From: Neisseria weixii
GTDB taxonomy: Bacteria > Pseudomonadota > Gammaproteobacteria > Burkholderiales > Neisseriaceae
Reading direction: 5' to 3'
DNA length: 64,000 bases
NCBI RefSeq assembly: GCF_002327085.1
Contig: NZ_CP023429.1
Span: forward strand, 372,001 to 436,000
Shown: positions 38,697 through 47,104 of the stretch, one piece after another
Numbering within the stretch: the stretch's first letter is position 1
How the letters are laid out: the number at the start of each line of letters is the position of its first letter
Program-made: the position numbers and the translations under genes
The notes under the pieces: model-generated
Database searches by the model: none
What the model was told of the DNA's origin: nothing
Seen by the model: the letters and a program-made list of their open reading frames with translations, nothing else

Positions 38697-39119
38697 ATGA
38701 AAATCACCAAAATCTTTTCTTTCGATTCATCACATATGCTTGATGGTCACGATGGCAAGTGCCAAAACGTACACGGGCACACCTACAAACTCGAAATCAC
38801 CGTTTCAGACGGCCTGATTCAAGGCGGTGCCAAAGACGGCATGGTGATGGATTTCACTGATTTAAAAACCATTGTCAAACAAGAAATCATCGCCCCCTTT
38901 GATCATGCCTTTATCTATGATGGCCGCAATGAGCGCGAAAGCCAAATCGCCGCTTTATTAGACGGCTGGAACATGAAAACCTTGCGCTTAAATTGCCGTA
39001 CCACCGCCGAAAACATGAGCATAGAGATGTTTGTGCGATTAAAGCACGCCGGCTTAAAAGTGTGCAGCGTCAAGCTCTGGGAAACGCCAACTTCCTGCGC
39101 TGAATATGAGGGAGCATGA
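38697..39119 (+). CDS. queD: 6-carboxy-5,6,7,8-tetrahydropterin synthase QueD
   Basis: Second enzyme of preQ0 synthesis, zinc-dependent, 140 residues. FDSSHMLDGHDGKCQNVHGHTYKLE supplies the three zinc histidines and the catalytic Cys, and the C-terminal VKLWETPTSCAEYE has the substrate-binding Glu. Its TGA overlaps the queE start. Confidence 0.96.
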   Translation: MKITKIFSFDSSHMLDGHDGKCQNVHGHTYKLEITVSDGLIQGGAKDGMVMDFTDLKTIVKQEIIAPFDHAFIYDGRNERESQIAALLDGWNMKTLRLNCRTTAENMSIEMFVRLKHAGLKVCSVKLWETPTSCAEYEGA

Positions 39120-39751
39120 TGGTATCAATTGAGCCTATTAATCCGCAATACCGTATTGTTGAAATATTTGAAAGCCTGCAAGGCGAGGGATACAACACCG
39201 GTATGCCCGCTATTTTTATCCGCTTGGGCAAATGTAACTTGGCTTGTTCGTGGTGTGATACGGATTATCTGTGCTTTGAAATGATGAGTCTGCACGAGAT
39301 TTTAGGCCGTCTGAAAAACCACCGCGCGCGCAACATCATCATTACCGGCGGTGAACCAACTATTCAGCCGCATTTGGATACCTTGCTCAATGCGCTCAAA
39401 GCAGCAGGTTATTATTTGTGCATGGAAACCAATGGTCTCAATCCGGTATCGCCGCAAATCGATTTTGTCGCCACCAGCCCAAAAGCATGTTACGCAGATA
39501 AATATGCCAGAAGCTGTATTGAAAAGGCCGATGAAGTGCGGGTGGTTGCCGACGGTGATGTGTTGGCCTTTTGCGAACAAATCGAGCAGAAAATCCAGGC
39601 CGAGCATTTTTATTTGTCGCCTTGCGAGCGAAACGGCGAAATGAATATTTACGACACCATCCGCCAAATAGGTTTGCTCAACAGCCGCACCAATGCGCTT
39701 GTACATTGGCAATTAAGTGTGCAAACACATAAATGGGCAGAAATGGAATAA
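39116..39751 (+). CDS. queE: 7-carboxy-7-deazaguanine synthase QueE
   Basis: Radical-SAM enzyme of queuosine synthesis, 211 residues. Cluster motif KCNLACSWCDTD (CxxxCxxC) and the SAM-binding ITGGEPTIQP are visible; YLSPCER lies near the C-terminus. ATGATG at 39116 offers two starts, the first overlapping the queD stop by four bases. Last gene of queC-queD-queE. Confidence 0.95.
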   Translation: MMVSIEPINPQYRIVEIFESLQGEGYNTGMPAIFIRLGKCNLACSWCDTDYLCFEMMSLHEILGRLKNHRARNIIITGGEPTIQPHLDTLLNALKAAGYYLCMETNGLNPVSPQIDFVATSPKACYADKYARSCIEKADEVRVVADGDVLAFCEQIEQKIQAEHFYLSPCERNGEMNIYDTIRQIGLLNSRTNALVHWQLSVQTHKWAEME

Positions 39752-39770
39752 GCGCTGAAATTCATAATCA

Positions 39771-39800
39771 ATGCCGTCTGAAGTACATTTCAGACGGCAT
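39771..39800. terminator. DUS inverted-repeat terminator after queE
   Basis: ATGCCGTCTGAAGT and TTTCAGACGGCAT; AT-type uptake sequences on both arms. Confidence 0.85.
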
Positions 39801-39878
39801 GATGTGTGTTTAAGGGTAGATGAGTATTGAGATGTAGTTCTTTTATAGTATCTCTTCAGAAATTTTAATTATTTTATG

Positions 39879-39905
39879 AATATTATTTGATAATCAAATA
39901 ATATT
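39879..39905. promoter_or_regulatory. 27-bp perfect palindrome upstream of lctP
   Basis: Thirteen-base arms AATATTATTTGAT and ATCAAATAATATT around one central A. It lies about 350 bases before the permease gene. It may be an operator for a lactate- or redox-responsive regulator; the factor is not known. Confidence 0.5.
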
Positions 39906-40257
39906 TATGAATACTTTTAATTCATTGTTGAAAATACATCAACATTTATGTTTAACCATAGCAGACAGGTTTTAAAAATATTTTCGTATCCGATCTAATA
40001 CTTTTGAAGTATTTATAATAATATATTAATTTTTCAAATAATTCTTTGCATTTTGATGGGTTTATCTAACAGTAATCAGAAAAAACTTGACCGCTTACAT
40101 AGGATTACGTAAAGTAATCGGCATAATAAGTAAATTGGTGTGACCAATTTTAAACAAGGCTTCCTTAATAGCTGCAGGTTTAAGAGTGAATTAAGGCAAG
40201 CGTTTTTTATTTGGTTGTCTTGATTGAATGCTTTACACGTAATACAAGGATTTTTGT

Positions 40258-41841
40258 ATGGCACTTTTTCTCAGTATTTTCCCCATCGTCCTGCTGATTT
40301 GGCTGATGGTGAAAAAAAACAGTATGCCTTCCTATATCGCGCTGCCGATTGTGGCGCTGTTGATCTATGTGATCAAAATCGCCTATTTCGGCGATGATTT
40401 TATGCTGCTGAACGCCACCGCCGCTTCCGGCCTGGTATCGACTTTAACGCCGATAACCGTGATTTTCGGCGCAATTATGTTCAACCGCATGATGGAAACC
40501 ACCGGCTGTATCGACATAATCCGCAAATGGCTGGCCAACATCAACCCGAATCCGGTGGCGCAGCTGATGATTATCGGCTGGGCGTTTGCCTTTATGATTG
40601 AAGGTGCTTCCGGTTTCGGTACGCCTGCCGCGATTGCTGCGCCGATTCTGATGAGTTTGGGTTTCAATCCTTTGAAAGTGGCCATTTTCACTTTGGTGAT
40701 GAACTCGGTTCCGGTATCGTTCGGTGCAGTCGGTACGCCAACCTGGTTCGGCTTCGCTCCGTTGAATCTGACGCCGGAAAACATTCTCGAAATCGGTAGG
40801 CAAACCGGTATCATGCATTTCTTCGCCGGTTTCATTATCCCGGTCATCGGTCTGAGCTTTATCGTGCCGTGGGCGGAAATCCGCAAAAACATCGTCTTTG
40901 TGTACATCAGCATTTTGGCCTGTACCATTCCTTACGTGGCTTTGGCGATGATCAATGAAGAGTTTCCATCATTGGTGGCCGGTGCGATTGGTCTGTTGAT
41001 TTCCGTATTTGCCGCCAATCACAGTTGGGGCTTGAGCAAAGACTATCCGAAAGATACGAATGTCGAGAAAGTACCGTTTGTCCAAGTTGCCAAAGCATTG
41101 GCGCCATTGGGCATGCTGATCGGGATGTTGGTCATTACCCGTATCAAACAGCTTGGCATCAAAGGCTTGCTCACCAGCAGCGAACCGTGGTTCAGCTTCT
41201 CGCTGCCGGGATTGAGCGACATTACCGTTACCCAATCGCTGACGATTGTGTTTGGTAATATTTTCGGCGAAGCCGTATCGGAAAAATACCAAACCCTGTA
41301 TGTCCCTGCTTGGATTCCGTTTGTGATTACCGTATGGATCTGTATCCTGCTGTATCAAACCAAATTCAAAGATGCGTGGGCATTCTATGTCGGCACTTTC
41401 AACCAAACCAAAAAACCGTTGCTTGCCTTGATGGGCGCGCTGATTATGGTGAAACTGATGATGGTCGGCGGCGATGATTCGATGGTAAAAATCATCGGTA
41501 AAGAATTTGCGGCGATGGCCGGTGACAACTGGATTTACTTCTCGCCTTATTTGGGCGCCATCGGTGCATTCTTCTCAGGTTCGAATACCGTATCCAACCT
41601 GACCTTCGGTCCGATTCAGCAGCAAATCGCCTTGGATACCGGCTTGTCGGTGACGCTGATTTTGGCTTTGCAGTCGGTCGGTGGTGCTATGGGCAATATG
41701 GTTTGCATCAACAACATTATTGCCGTGTGTAGTGTATTGGGTATCGACAAATCCGAAGGCGCAATTATTAAGAAAACTGTGATTCCTATGACGATTTATG
41801 GGGTGATTGCCGTCTTGGCAGCGCTGATTTTCTTCATGTAA
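40258..41841 (+). CDS. lctP: L-lactate permease (LctP/LldP family)
   Basis: Inner-membrane lactate:proton symporter, 527 residues with about 13 hydrophobic helices. EGASGFGTPAAIAAPILMSLGF, the characteristic Ser/Gly-rich loop, is present, along with GAFFSGSNTVSNLTFG near the C-terminus. Lactate is a key carbon source for Neisseria on mucosa. Single gene with its own DUS terminator. Confidence 0.95.
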   Translation: MALFLSIFPIVLLIWLMVKKNSMPSYIALPIVALLIYVIKIAYFGDDFMLLNATAASGLVSTLTPITVIFGAIMFNRMMETTGCIDIIRKWLANINPNPVAQLMIIGWAFAFMIEGASGFGTPAAIAAPILMSLGFNPLKVAIFTLVMNSVPVSFGAVGTPTWFGFAPLNLTPENILEIGRQTGIMHFFAGFIIPVIGLSFIVPWAEIRKNIVFVYISILACTIPYVALAMINEEFPSLVAGAIGLLISVFAANHSWGLSKDYPKDTNVEKVPFVQVAKALAPLGMLIGMLVITRIKQLGIKGLLTSSEPWFSFSLPGLSDITVTQSLTIVFGNIFGEAVSEKYQTLYVPAWIPFVITVWICILLYQTKFKDAWAFYVGTFNQTKKPLLALMGALIMVKLMMVGGDDSMVKIIGKEFAAMAGDNWIYFSPYLGAIGAFFSGSNTVSNLTFGPIQQQIALDTGLSVTLILALQSVGGAMGNMVCINNIIAVCSVLGIDKSEGAIIKKTVIPMTIYGVIAVLAALIFFM

Positions 41842-41861
41842 TCGGGTTACTAAAACCATCA

Positions 41862-41897
41862 AAATGCCGTCTGAACAGTTTCAGACGGCATTTTTTA
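41862..41897. terminator. DUS inverted-repeat terminator after lctP
   Basis: AAATGCCGTCTGAAC and GTTTCAGACGGCATTTTTT, a hairpin with T tail. Confidence 0.88.
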
Positions 41898-41940
41898 TTT
41901 TGGATATGATTGGCCGATGAAATTTTGAGAAGGGAATAAA

Positions 41941-42830
41941 TATAGCAAATAAACTTATTTATCGATACACGCCTGAAATAGCCAATCCACATCCGCCATT
42001 CTCAGCCGATTCCCAACACCTTTAATCCAAGCCCGAATCCAAGCCCGCTTTTTCTCTATCTGATTCAGATCGGGACTATAGGGCGGAAGCCATAACACGG
42101 TATGCCCCTTTTCCTTCAGCAAGGCTTCTGCCTTACCCTTATGAAACGCCGCATTATCCATCACCGCCACACTGTTTTGCGGCAGCTCCGGAATCAAAAC
42201 CCGCTCCGCCCAAGCGTCAAATATCCGGCGGTCAATACTGCAACCAAACAGCCCGACGGCAAACAGTTTGCCGTGAAATAACGCTCCAACGGCATTGGTC
42301 TGATGATGCCCCTGCCAATCATGAAGCGCATAACAACGCCGGCTTTTTGGCGCATAAGCGTAAGGCCGGTAACAGGATTTTCCGAATCAGCTCCCGTCTG
42401 AACAAACAACCGGACGGTTACGGCGGATGTAGCGGTGCAGTAACTTCAGGAAGTTTTTTCTGAGCCTTCTGCCGGCTTTCGGATGGCGGTTGGTCTTTTT
42501 TTTGCAGCTGATGCCGTATCGCTTTAATGCTTTGTGTATGGCGGTATGGGAACAGCCAAAGCGTTGCGCTCTTTCACAGCAATAGGCATCAGGATAACGC
42601 CCGACATCTTCGAGCAGTGCCTGGGCGCTGATTTTGCGGGTTTTCCGTTGCTTTGGAGGGGCTTGGGGAGCCGGAGGGCGTCTCCAAAGCGTGATGGTGG
42701 AGATGGTGATGCCGGATTCTTTTGCGGCTCTGCGAACCGTCCTTGACGGAGTTTTTTGAGTACGGGTTGTTTGAAGTCTTCTGAACAGGCCATGGGGAAT
42801 TGTATCGGAGAATATGTTTATTTGCTATAT
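41941..42830 (-). mobile_element. IS630-family insertion sequence
   Basis: About 890 bp bounded by TATAGCAAATAAAC (41941) and GTTTATTTGCTATA (42817-42830), with TA at both ends as expected for IS630-type target duplication. It carries one transposase frame on the minus strand, broken in several places. It has interrupted a nitroreductase gene on its right side. Confidence 0.85.
41955..42793 (-). pseudogene. IS630-family transposase, frames broken
   Basis: Start MACSEDFKQPVLKKLR at 42793. Shifting frame restores a helix-turn-helix region (REAAKESGITISTITLW-like) and ALLEDVGRYPDAYCCERAQ. The C-terminal part has the DDE residues in VAVMDNAAFHKG and SPDLNQIEKKRAWI. At least two breaks (near 42745 and 42395) separate the pieces, at least one in a homopolymer, so some could be read errors; whether the enzyme is active cannot be judged from this sequence. 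Confidence 0.75.
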
Positions 42831-43294
42831 TTGCCGATTTCGGCGTAAGAAGGGGTTCCGTTGGCGTATAAACAGACGTGCGTGCCCGCTTCGGCGGGTA
42901 TTTGCTGCAAGCGGGCAACCACGTCATCAGGAATGCGCCGGGCGGAATACAGGCTGCGGTTGGGTTGGCGGCGTGCAATTTGGGCGGCAAGCGGATTAGG
43001 TTCAACGGCTTGTTTTTCCAAATGAATGCGGATGCTGCCCGTGGTTTCGTTACTGTGGACTTGGGTTGCATAGCCTTGCTCGCCCGCGGCAAGTGCAAGG
43101 TTTTCGGCGGCACAGTCCAAGCTGATAAAAAGCTCTCTGTTGTCGCCGTCTACAATCGGCAAGGCGCGGCGTAAATCGGGCGTTATGCAAATTGTGCCGT
43201 CGTCTTGTATGTCGAACCGCCAAGGCTGGGTGTTGTGTCCTGACGGGGCGAGTGTCGCTTGGGCAATAAGTTTGGTGTACAAATTGTCGGACAT
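42831..43294 (-). pseudogene. Nitroreductase-family gene, truncated by IS630 element
   Basis: The N-terminal about 155 residues of a nitroreductase-fold protein (start MSDNLYTKLIAQATLAPSGHNTQPWRF, the FMN-binding entry). The reading continues a few codons into the insertion element (GKYSK-stop at 42818). No 3' part is found beyond the element's other end, so the second half is deleted. GGAAG lies before the ATG. Confidence 0.8.
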
Positions 43295-43626
43295 AGGCGT
43301 CTTCCTTACCGTGTTTTCAGCAGCACTACAAGCGGGTGCCGTCGCAGGTTTGTGAATTTACTTTAACATGTATCCTTTTCCCTTTACAAAATTCCGGGAA
43401 AGTTTGACTGCTTGTGAGCCATGCAAAAACAAACAGGCCGTCTGAAACATCACTTTCAGACGGCCTGTTCACGCCAAACCATGGCGTTATTGCCTTAGAT
43501 ACGGGTCAGCTTTGCCCAAGCAAAGCGTAACCGTACGCACGCTTGCCGGGCGCATGGCTTTTTTTAAACATTCACAGTCTGTCGTATGATTACGCCGTTT
43601 GCGGCGGCTTAACCGTACCTACAGGG
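43295..43626. other. Gap with DUS hairpin
   Basis: 332 bases, no supported gene. A DUS hairpin lies at 43435-43467; the rest shows no structure that I can name. Confidence 0.5.
43435..43467. terminator. DUS inverted repeat
   Basis: AGGCCGTCTGAAA and TTTCAGACGGCCT around ATCAC-type loop. Confidence 0.75.
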
Positions 43627-44280
43627 CTACAAATACTTTTCTGCTTCTCTGATAGTCAATTGGGACAAGCCTGCTTTGTTTTCGGCGATAAACGTCCGCA
43701 CCCATTCGGGATTGGTTTTGGAATAATCACGCAAAATCCAGCCCATTGCCTTATTGATAAAAAACTCGGTTTGGTTGAGGTTGTTCAGTAAAATCCGTTT
43801 TAACAGATCTGGTTTAGTGTTCTCTTTGCGTAAAAGCTGATGGTTAATGGCCACACGGCGTAACCAGATATTGTCCGCCTTGCTCCACGCCAACATTGCG
43901 TCATCGACGGTTTGGCAGGGAAAGCGGATATTTCCAATGGTTCGATCCAAGTTATCCACCGTATCCCACCACGATTTGGTGATGACCAGTTTTTGCAAAC
44001 GGGACAAATCCTGCTCGGTCAAAAACGACTGCATGATGCGCAAATAATCGGCGGCAATGTATTGAAATTCACGCTCCGGCAATGCCCAAAGGCGTTCGAC
44101 AGCTTGCCAGTCAATATGCTTTTTCGCTTTCTCCTGCTTGAAATAGGCGGTGCACAATTTTTTCCGTTCGGGCGTTCGGATACCTAAAAACGGGAACTGA
44201 TTCCTCATATACGCCGCCATCTGTACAGCTTGCCGGGTATTTTTCTTTTGGTACAGTTGAATGATAAGTTGTTCTAACAT
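43627..44280 (-). CDS. DNA alkylation repair protein (AlkD-like HEAT fold)
   Basis: Monofunctional DNA glycosylase family with a HEAT-like repeat fold, 217 residues, removing bulky or cationic alkylated bases. FLGIRTPERKKL near the N-terminus, then SWWDTVDNLDRTIGNI and NLNQTEFFINKAMGWILRDYSK, are family hallmarks (conserved Trp-Asp pair WWDT). A different 3-methyladenine glycosylase, tag, lies at 62885. Confidence 0.88.
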   Translation of the reverse strand: MLEQLIIQLYQKKNTRQAVQMAAYMRNQFPFLGIRTPERKKLCTAYFKQEKAKKHIDWQAVERLWALPEREFQYIAADYLRIMQSFLTEQDLSRLQKLVITKSWWDTVDNLDRTIGNIRFPCQTVDDAMLAWSKADNIWLRRVAINHQLLRKENTKPDLLKRILLNNLNQTEFFINKAMGWILRDYSKTNPEWVRTFIAENKAGLSQLTIREAEKYL

Positions 44281-44321
44281 AATTGTTTTCTGTGACAGCG
44301 GAATGCCGATTTCTGCCGAAA

Positions 44322-44353
44322 CACCGTCTGAAATTAATCTTTCAGACGGCCTG
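44322..44353. terminator. DUS inverted repeat
   Basis: ACCGTCTGAAA and TTTCAGACGGCCT; one arm differs at one base from the consensus. It lies between two minus-strand genes. Confidence 0.65.
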
Positions 44354-44368
44354 ATTCAACAGAAACAT

Positions 44369-44796
44369 TCACCCATCGCTTCCCAAAGCGTTTTGCAAAG
44401 TATCTGTTTGGGTGATTCTGCCGATGCGCGTATAGCGGTAATTGCTATGGAAGTTTTCGTAAAATACCACCAGCGTCTTGCCTTGGTAAAGCATGACATC
44501 GCCCGCATGGATTTGTCCTGCGCGTTTATCATCGCTCGGCAATGATTTGGGCAGGGCTGCAAATTTTTCATTGCCCAAATGGTCTTTCATGGATAATTCA
44601 AGCGGCAGTAATTCGGCGAACGCTTGGGCGGTGGGGTTGTTTGCCAGTTCTATCTCAAAAGGCTGATGATTGACGATGATGCGGGCAGATTGGGCGGTGG
44701 GTGTTTTCATGGTTTGTTCCTGTGCAGGCGGTGATTGGGCGTTTGCGCATGGCAAGCGTTGAGAAGCAGGGCGGCTGACAGCAGTAATATTTTCAT
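44369..44796 (-). CDS. Cyclophilin-like-fold lipoprotein, frameshifted
   Basis: Small protein with a cyclophilin-like domain (Cyclophil_like type), about 142 residues. The start at 44796 gives MKILLLSAALLLNACHAQTP, a lipoprotein signal with lipobox LNAC, so it is membrane-anchored. The frame breaks at GGG 44737-44739; one more base joins the signal to QSPPAQEQTMKTPTAQ and the domain FEIELANNPTAQAFAELLPL ... YRYTRIGRI. The family has no proven isomerase activity; role unknown. Confidence 0.75.
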
Positions 44797-44837
44797 TGTT
44801 TTTCCAATCCAATAGGGTTTCAGGTAGCCTGAAAATA

Positions 44838-44874
44838 CATGCCGTCTGAAAAGTATATTCTTTCAGACGGCATG
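44838..44874. terminator. DUS inverted-repeat terminator
   Basis: CATGCCGTCTGAAAAG and CTTTCAGACGGCATG, after the hydrolase gene on the minus strand. Confidence 0.8.
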
Positions 44875-44878
44875 TTGC

Positions 44879-46003
44879 TTATTTCAAATTGGCTTTAAAA
44901 AACTGTTCGAATTTATCAAACGGAATTTTGCCTGCTTCGTTGTCGTATAAATCCACATGAGTGGCATCCGGTACGATATACAGCTCTTTGTTTTTACTGC
45001 CTAAAGACTTGAAGGCATCTTCGCTGAAGTAGCGGCTGTGCGCTTTTTCGCCGTGTACGATTAAGGCCGGTGTGCGCATTTCGGCGGCGTATTGCAGAAT
45101 CGGCATGTTGATCAGCGGCAGCATGCCGGTTACCGTCCATGAGCCTTTGGGATCGGAATTGACGGCGCGTGGGTGGAAGCCGCGTTGGGTGGTGTAAAAG
45201 TCGGAATATTCGCGGATAAATTGCGCGGTGTCGGCGGTGAAATCTTCTTTGCGCAGGTTGTTGGCAGGCAGCAGGGTGGCATAGCCGTTTTGTGCCATTT
45301 CCCAACGGGCGTTGTTCATGTCTTGTTTCATTTTGTAGCGCGTCTCGGCATTTTGCGCGGCAATGCGGTCGTATCGGCCGTCGGGGTCGAGTGTGATTTC
45401 ATAGCCGTTGGCCGCTACACGGGTCATGTCGTACATGGTGCTGGTGGCGACGGCTTTGACGCGCGTGTCGGCAATGGCGGCATTCAACACGAAACCGCCC
45501 CAGCCGCAAATACCGAGCAGGCCGATTTTTTCGCGGTCGACGAAGTTTTGCAGGCCTAAGAAATCAATCGCCGCGCTGAAGTCTTCGGTGTTGATTTCAG
45601 GCGAAGGCACGTTGCGCGGTAGCCCGCCGCTTTCGCCAGTGTAGGAGCCGTCAAAAGCGAGCGTGACAAAGCCGCGTTCGGCCAAGTTTTGCGCGTACAA
45701 GCCGCTGGATTGTTCTTTTACTGCGCCGAACGGGCCGCTCACGGCAATGGCAGGCAGACGGCTTTGGGCATTTTTCGGTACATACAAATCACCGACCAAG
45801 GTAATGCCGTAGCGGTTTTTGAAGGTGACTTTGTGGTGTTCGACTTGGTTGGATTTGGGGAAAACTTTGTCCCATTCTTGTGTCAGTTGCATAGTTTCTA
45901 CGCCTTTAATTGAGGTGATGGTTATAGCCGAAGCTGCACCGGATAACATTAATGCGCCTGCGATGAGGGAAGAAGCAAGGGTTTTGAGGTTGTTTCGTTT
46001 CAT
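44879..46003 (-). CDS. Exported alpha/beta hydrolase with Cys nucleophile
   Basis: Secreted alpha/beta-hydrolase, 374 residues, signal peptide to about residue 26 (LIAGALMLSGAASA). The nucleophile elbow reads GICGWGG (164-170), with Cys166 in place of Ser, as in dienelactone hydrolases; the histidine is in DATHVDLY. It resembles the YcjY-type family. Divergent from a LysR regulator 155 bases away, which probably controls it. Substrate unknown. Confidence 0.82.
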   Translation of the reverse strand: MKRNNLKTLASSLIAGALMLSGAASAITITSIKGVETMQLTQEWDKVFPKSNQVEHHKVTFKNRYGITLVGDLYVPKNAQSRLPAIAVSGPFGAVKEQSSGLYAQNLAERGFVTLAFDGSYTGESGGLPRNVPSPEINTEDFSAAIDFLGLQNFVDREKIGLLGICGWGGFVLNAAIADTRVKAVATSTMYDMTRVAANGYEITLDPDGRYDRIAAQNAETRYKMKQDMNNARWEMAQNGYATLLPANNLRKEDFTADTAQFIREYSDFYTTQRGFHPRAVNSDPKGSWTVTGMLPLINMPILQYAAEMRTPALIVHGEKAHSRYFSEDAFKSLGSKNKELYIVPDATHVDLYDNEAGKIPFDKFEQFFKANLK

Positions 46004-46025
46004 GTTTTGTCTTATGGAATAATGT

Positions 46026-46068
46026 TTTTCAGACGGCCTTTTAAGATAATCAGTAGGCCGTCTGAAAA
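46026..46068. terminator. DUS inverted repeat in the hydrolase-lysR gap
   Basis: TTTTCAGACGGCCT and AGGCCGTCTGAAAA, outward orientation, in the promoter region between divergent genes; it can form a hairpin but a terminator role is unlikely here. Confidence 0.6.
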
Positions 46069-46158
46069 GCGTGGCCTTATCGATGAATCAATTGTAGGCC
46101 GCAGTTAATTTCATGTATATTCATAAAACTGGATTTGATAATTTCTAAAATAGAAATC

Positions 46159-47070
46159 ATGTTGAACAAACTTGAAGCCTTGCGAATTTTCTGCACCGCC
46201 GCCGAAACGCTGCAATTTAAAGAAGCCGCCAACCGCTTGGCCGTGTCGCCGCCGGTGGTAACCCGCGTCATTGCGGAATTGGAAGATTATTTGGGCGAGC
46301 CGCTTTTCCAGCGCAACACGCGCCAAACCAAATTGACCGATTTCGGGCGAGAATTTCTGCCGCAGGCGCAGCAGCTTTTGGATGAAAGCGAGCGTGTGTT
46401 TGTCCCCGCCAAAAAACGGAAAGAAGAAGAGATGGGCGGCATGGTCAGGGTGACGGTGCCGGATTTGCCTGATGAAGAGAATGTGTTGCTCGAATTATTA
46501 GGCCGTCTGAAAGCCTATCCCAAGCTGGTGTTGGACTGGCAGAAAAATACCGTGCGGGTCAATGCGGTGGAGGCGCAAATTGATATTGGTGTGCGCATAG
46601 GCCAAGCACCGACAGACAGTTTGTTGATTGTGAAGCAATTGGGCAGCGTTCAGGAACGGATTGTCGCCGCGCCCGAATTGGTGGCTGAATACGGGTTGCC
46701 GAAAGATTTGGACGATTTGAAAAAACGCTACCCGCTCAATGCCGAGCATGATTTGAACAACGGCCGCTATTGGGCATGGTATTTCAACGATCAGCAAAGT
46801 TTGTTTCCGGCCAAACCGGTGTGCATCGGTAATACTGTACACAACACGCTGGCGGCGGCGCGCTCGGGCAGGGCGGTAGCTTATGTGCTCGATTGGTTGT
46901 GTGAGCCTTATTTGCGCCAGGGCGAATTGGTGGAATTATTGCCCGATATTCCAAAACAAAAATGGGTGGCGTATCTTTACCGGCCGCAACGCAGCGTTAC
47001 GCCGACGCGGGTGCGTGTGGTGTTTGATATGTTGGCAGAAATTTTGGCGGCGAGGTTTCAGCGTGATTGA
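46159..47070 (+). CDS. LysR-family transcriptional regulator
   Basis: LTTR of 303 residues. Winged HTH at the N-terminus (LEALRIFCTAAETLQFKEAA, then SPPVVTRVIAELEDYLGEPL) and an effector domain. I start at 46159 (MLNKLEALRIF) rather than 46135, since LTTRs normally begin 3-5 residues before the helix. Divergent from the hydrolase gene and its likely regulator. The gene's terminator was split by the IS element at 47105. Confidence 0.92.
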   Translation: MLNKLEALRIFCTAAETLQFKEAANRLAVSPPVVTRVIAELEDYLGEPLFQRNTRQTKLTDFGREFLPQAQQLLDESERVFVPAKKRKEEEMGGMVRVTVPDLPDEENVLLELLGRLKAYPKLVLDWQKNTVRVNAVEAQIDIGVRIGQAPTDSLLIVKQLGSVQERIVAAPELVAEYGLPKDLDDLKKRYPLNAEHDLNNGRYWAWYFNDQQSLFPAKPVCIGNTVHNTLAAARSGRAVAYVLDWLCEPYLRQGELVELLPDIPKQKWVAYLYRPQRSVTPTRVRVVFDMLAEILAARFQRD

Positions 47071-47104
47071 GGTCGTTTAAATTTTTTTCCGAATAAAAAA
47101 AGCC

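Larger units (their letters stand above)
39752..40257. other. Gap between queE and lactate permease gene
   Basis: 506 bases without a credible gene. It holds a DUS terminator at 39771-39800, a 27-base perfect palindrome at 39879-39905, and AT-rich DNA leading to the lctP promoter. A weak hairpin near 40150-40180 (CAAGGCTTCCTTAATAG) was not convincing. Confidence 0.5.

Noticed and set aside
40076..40264. 62-codon minus-strand frame before lctP
   Set aside because: No ribosome site, overlaps the lctP start and promoter region; chance frame.
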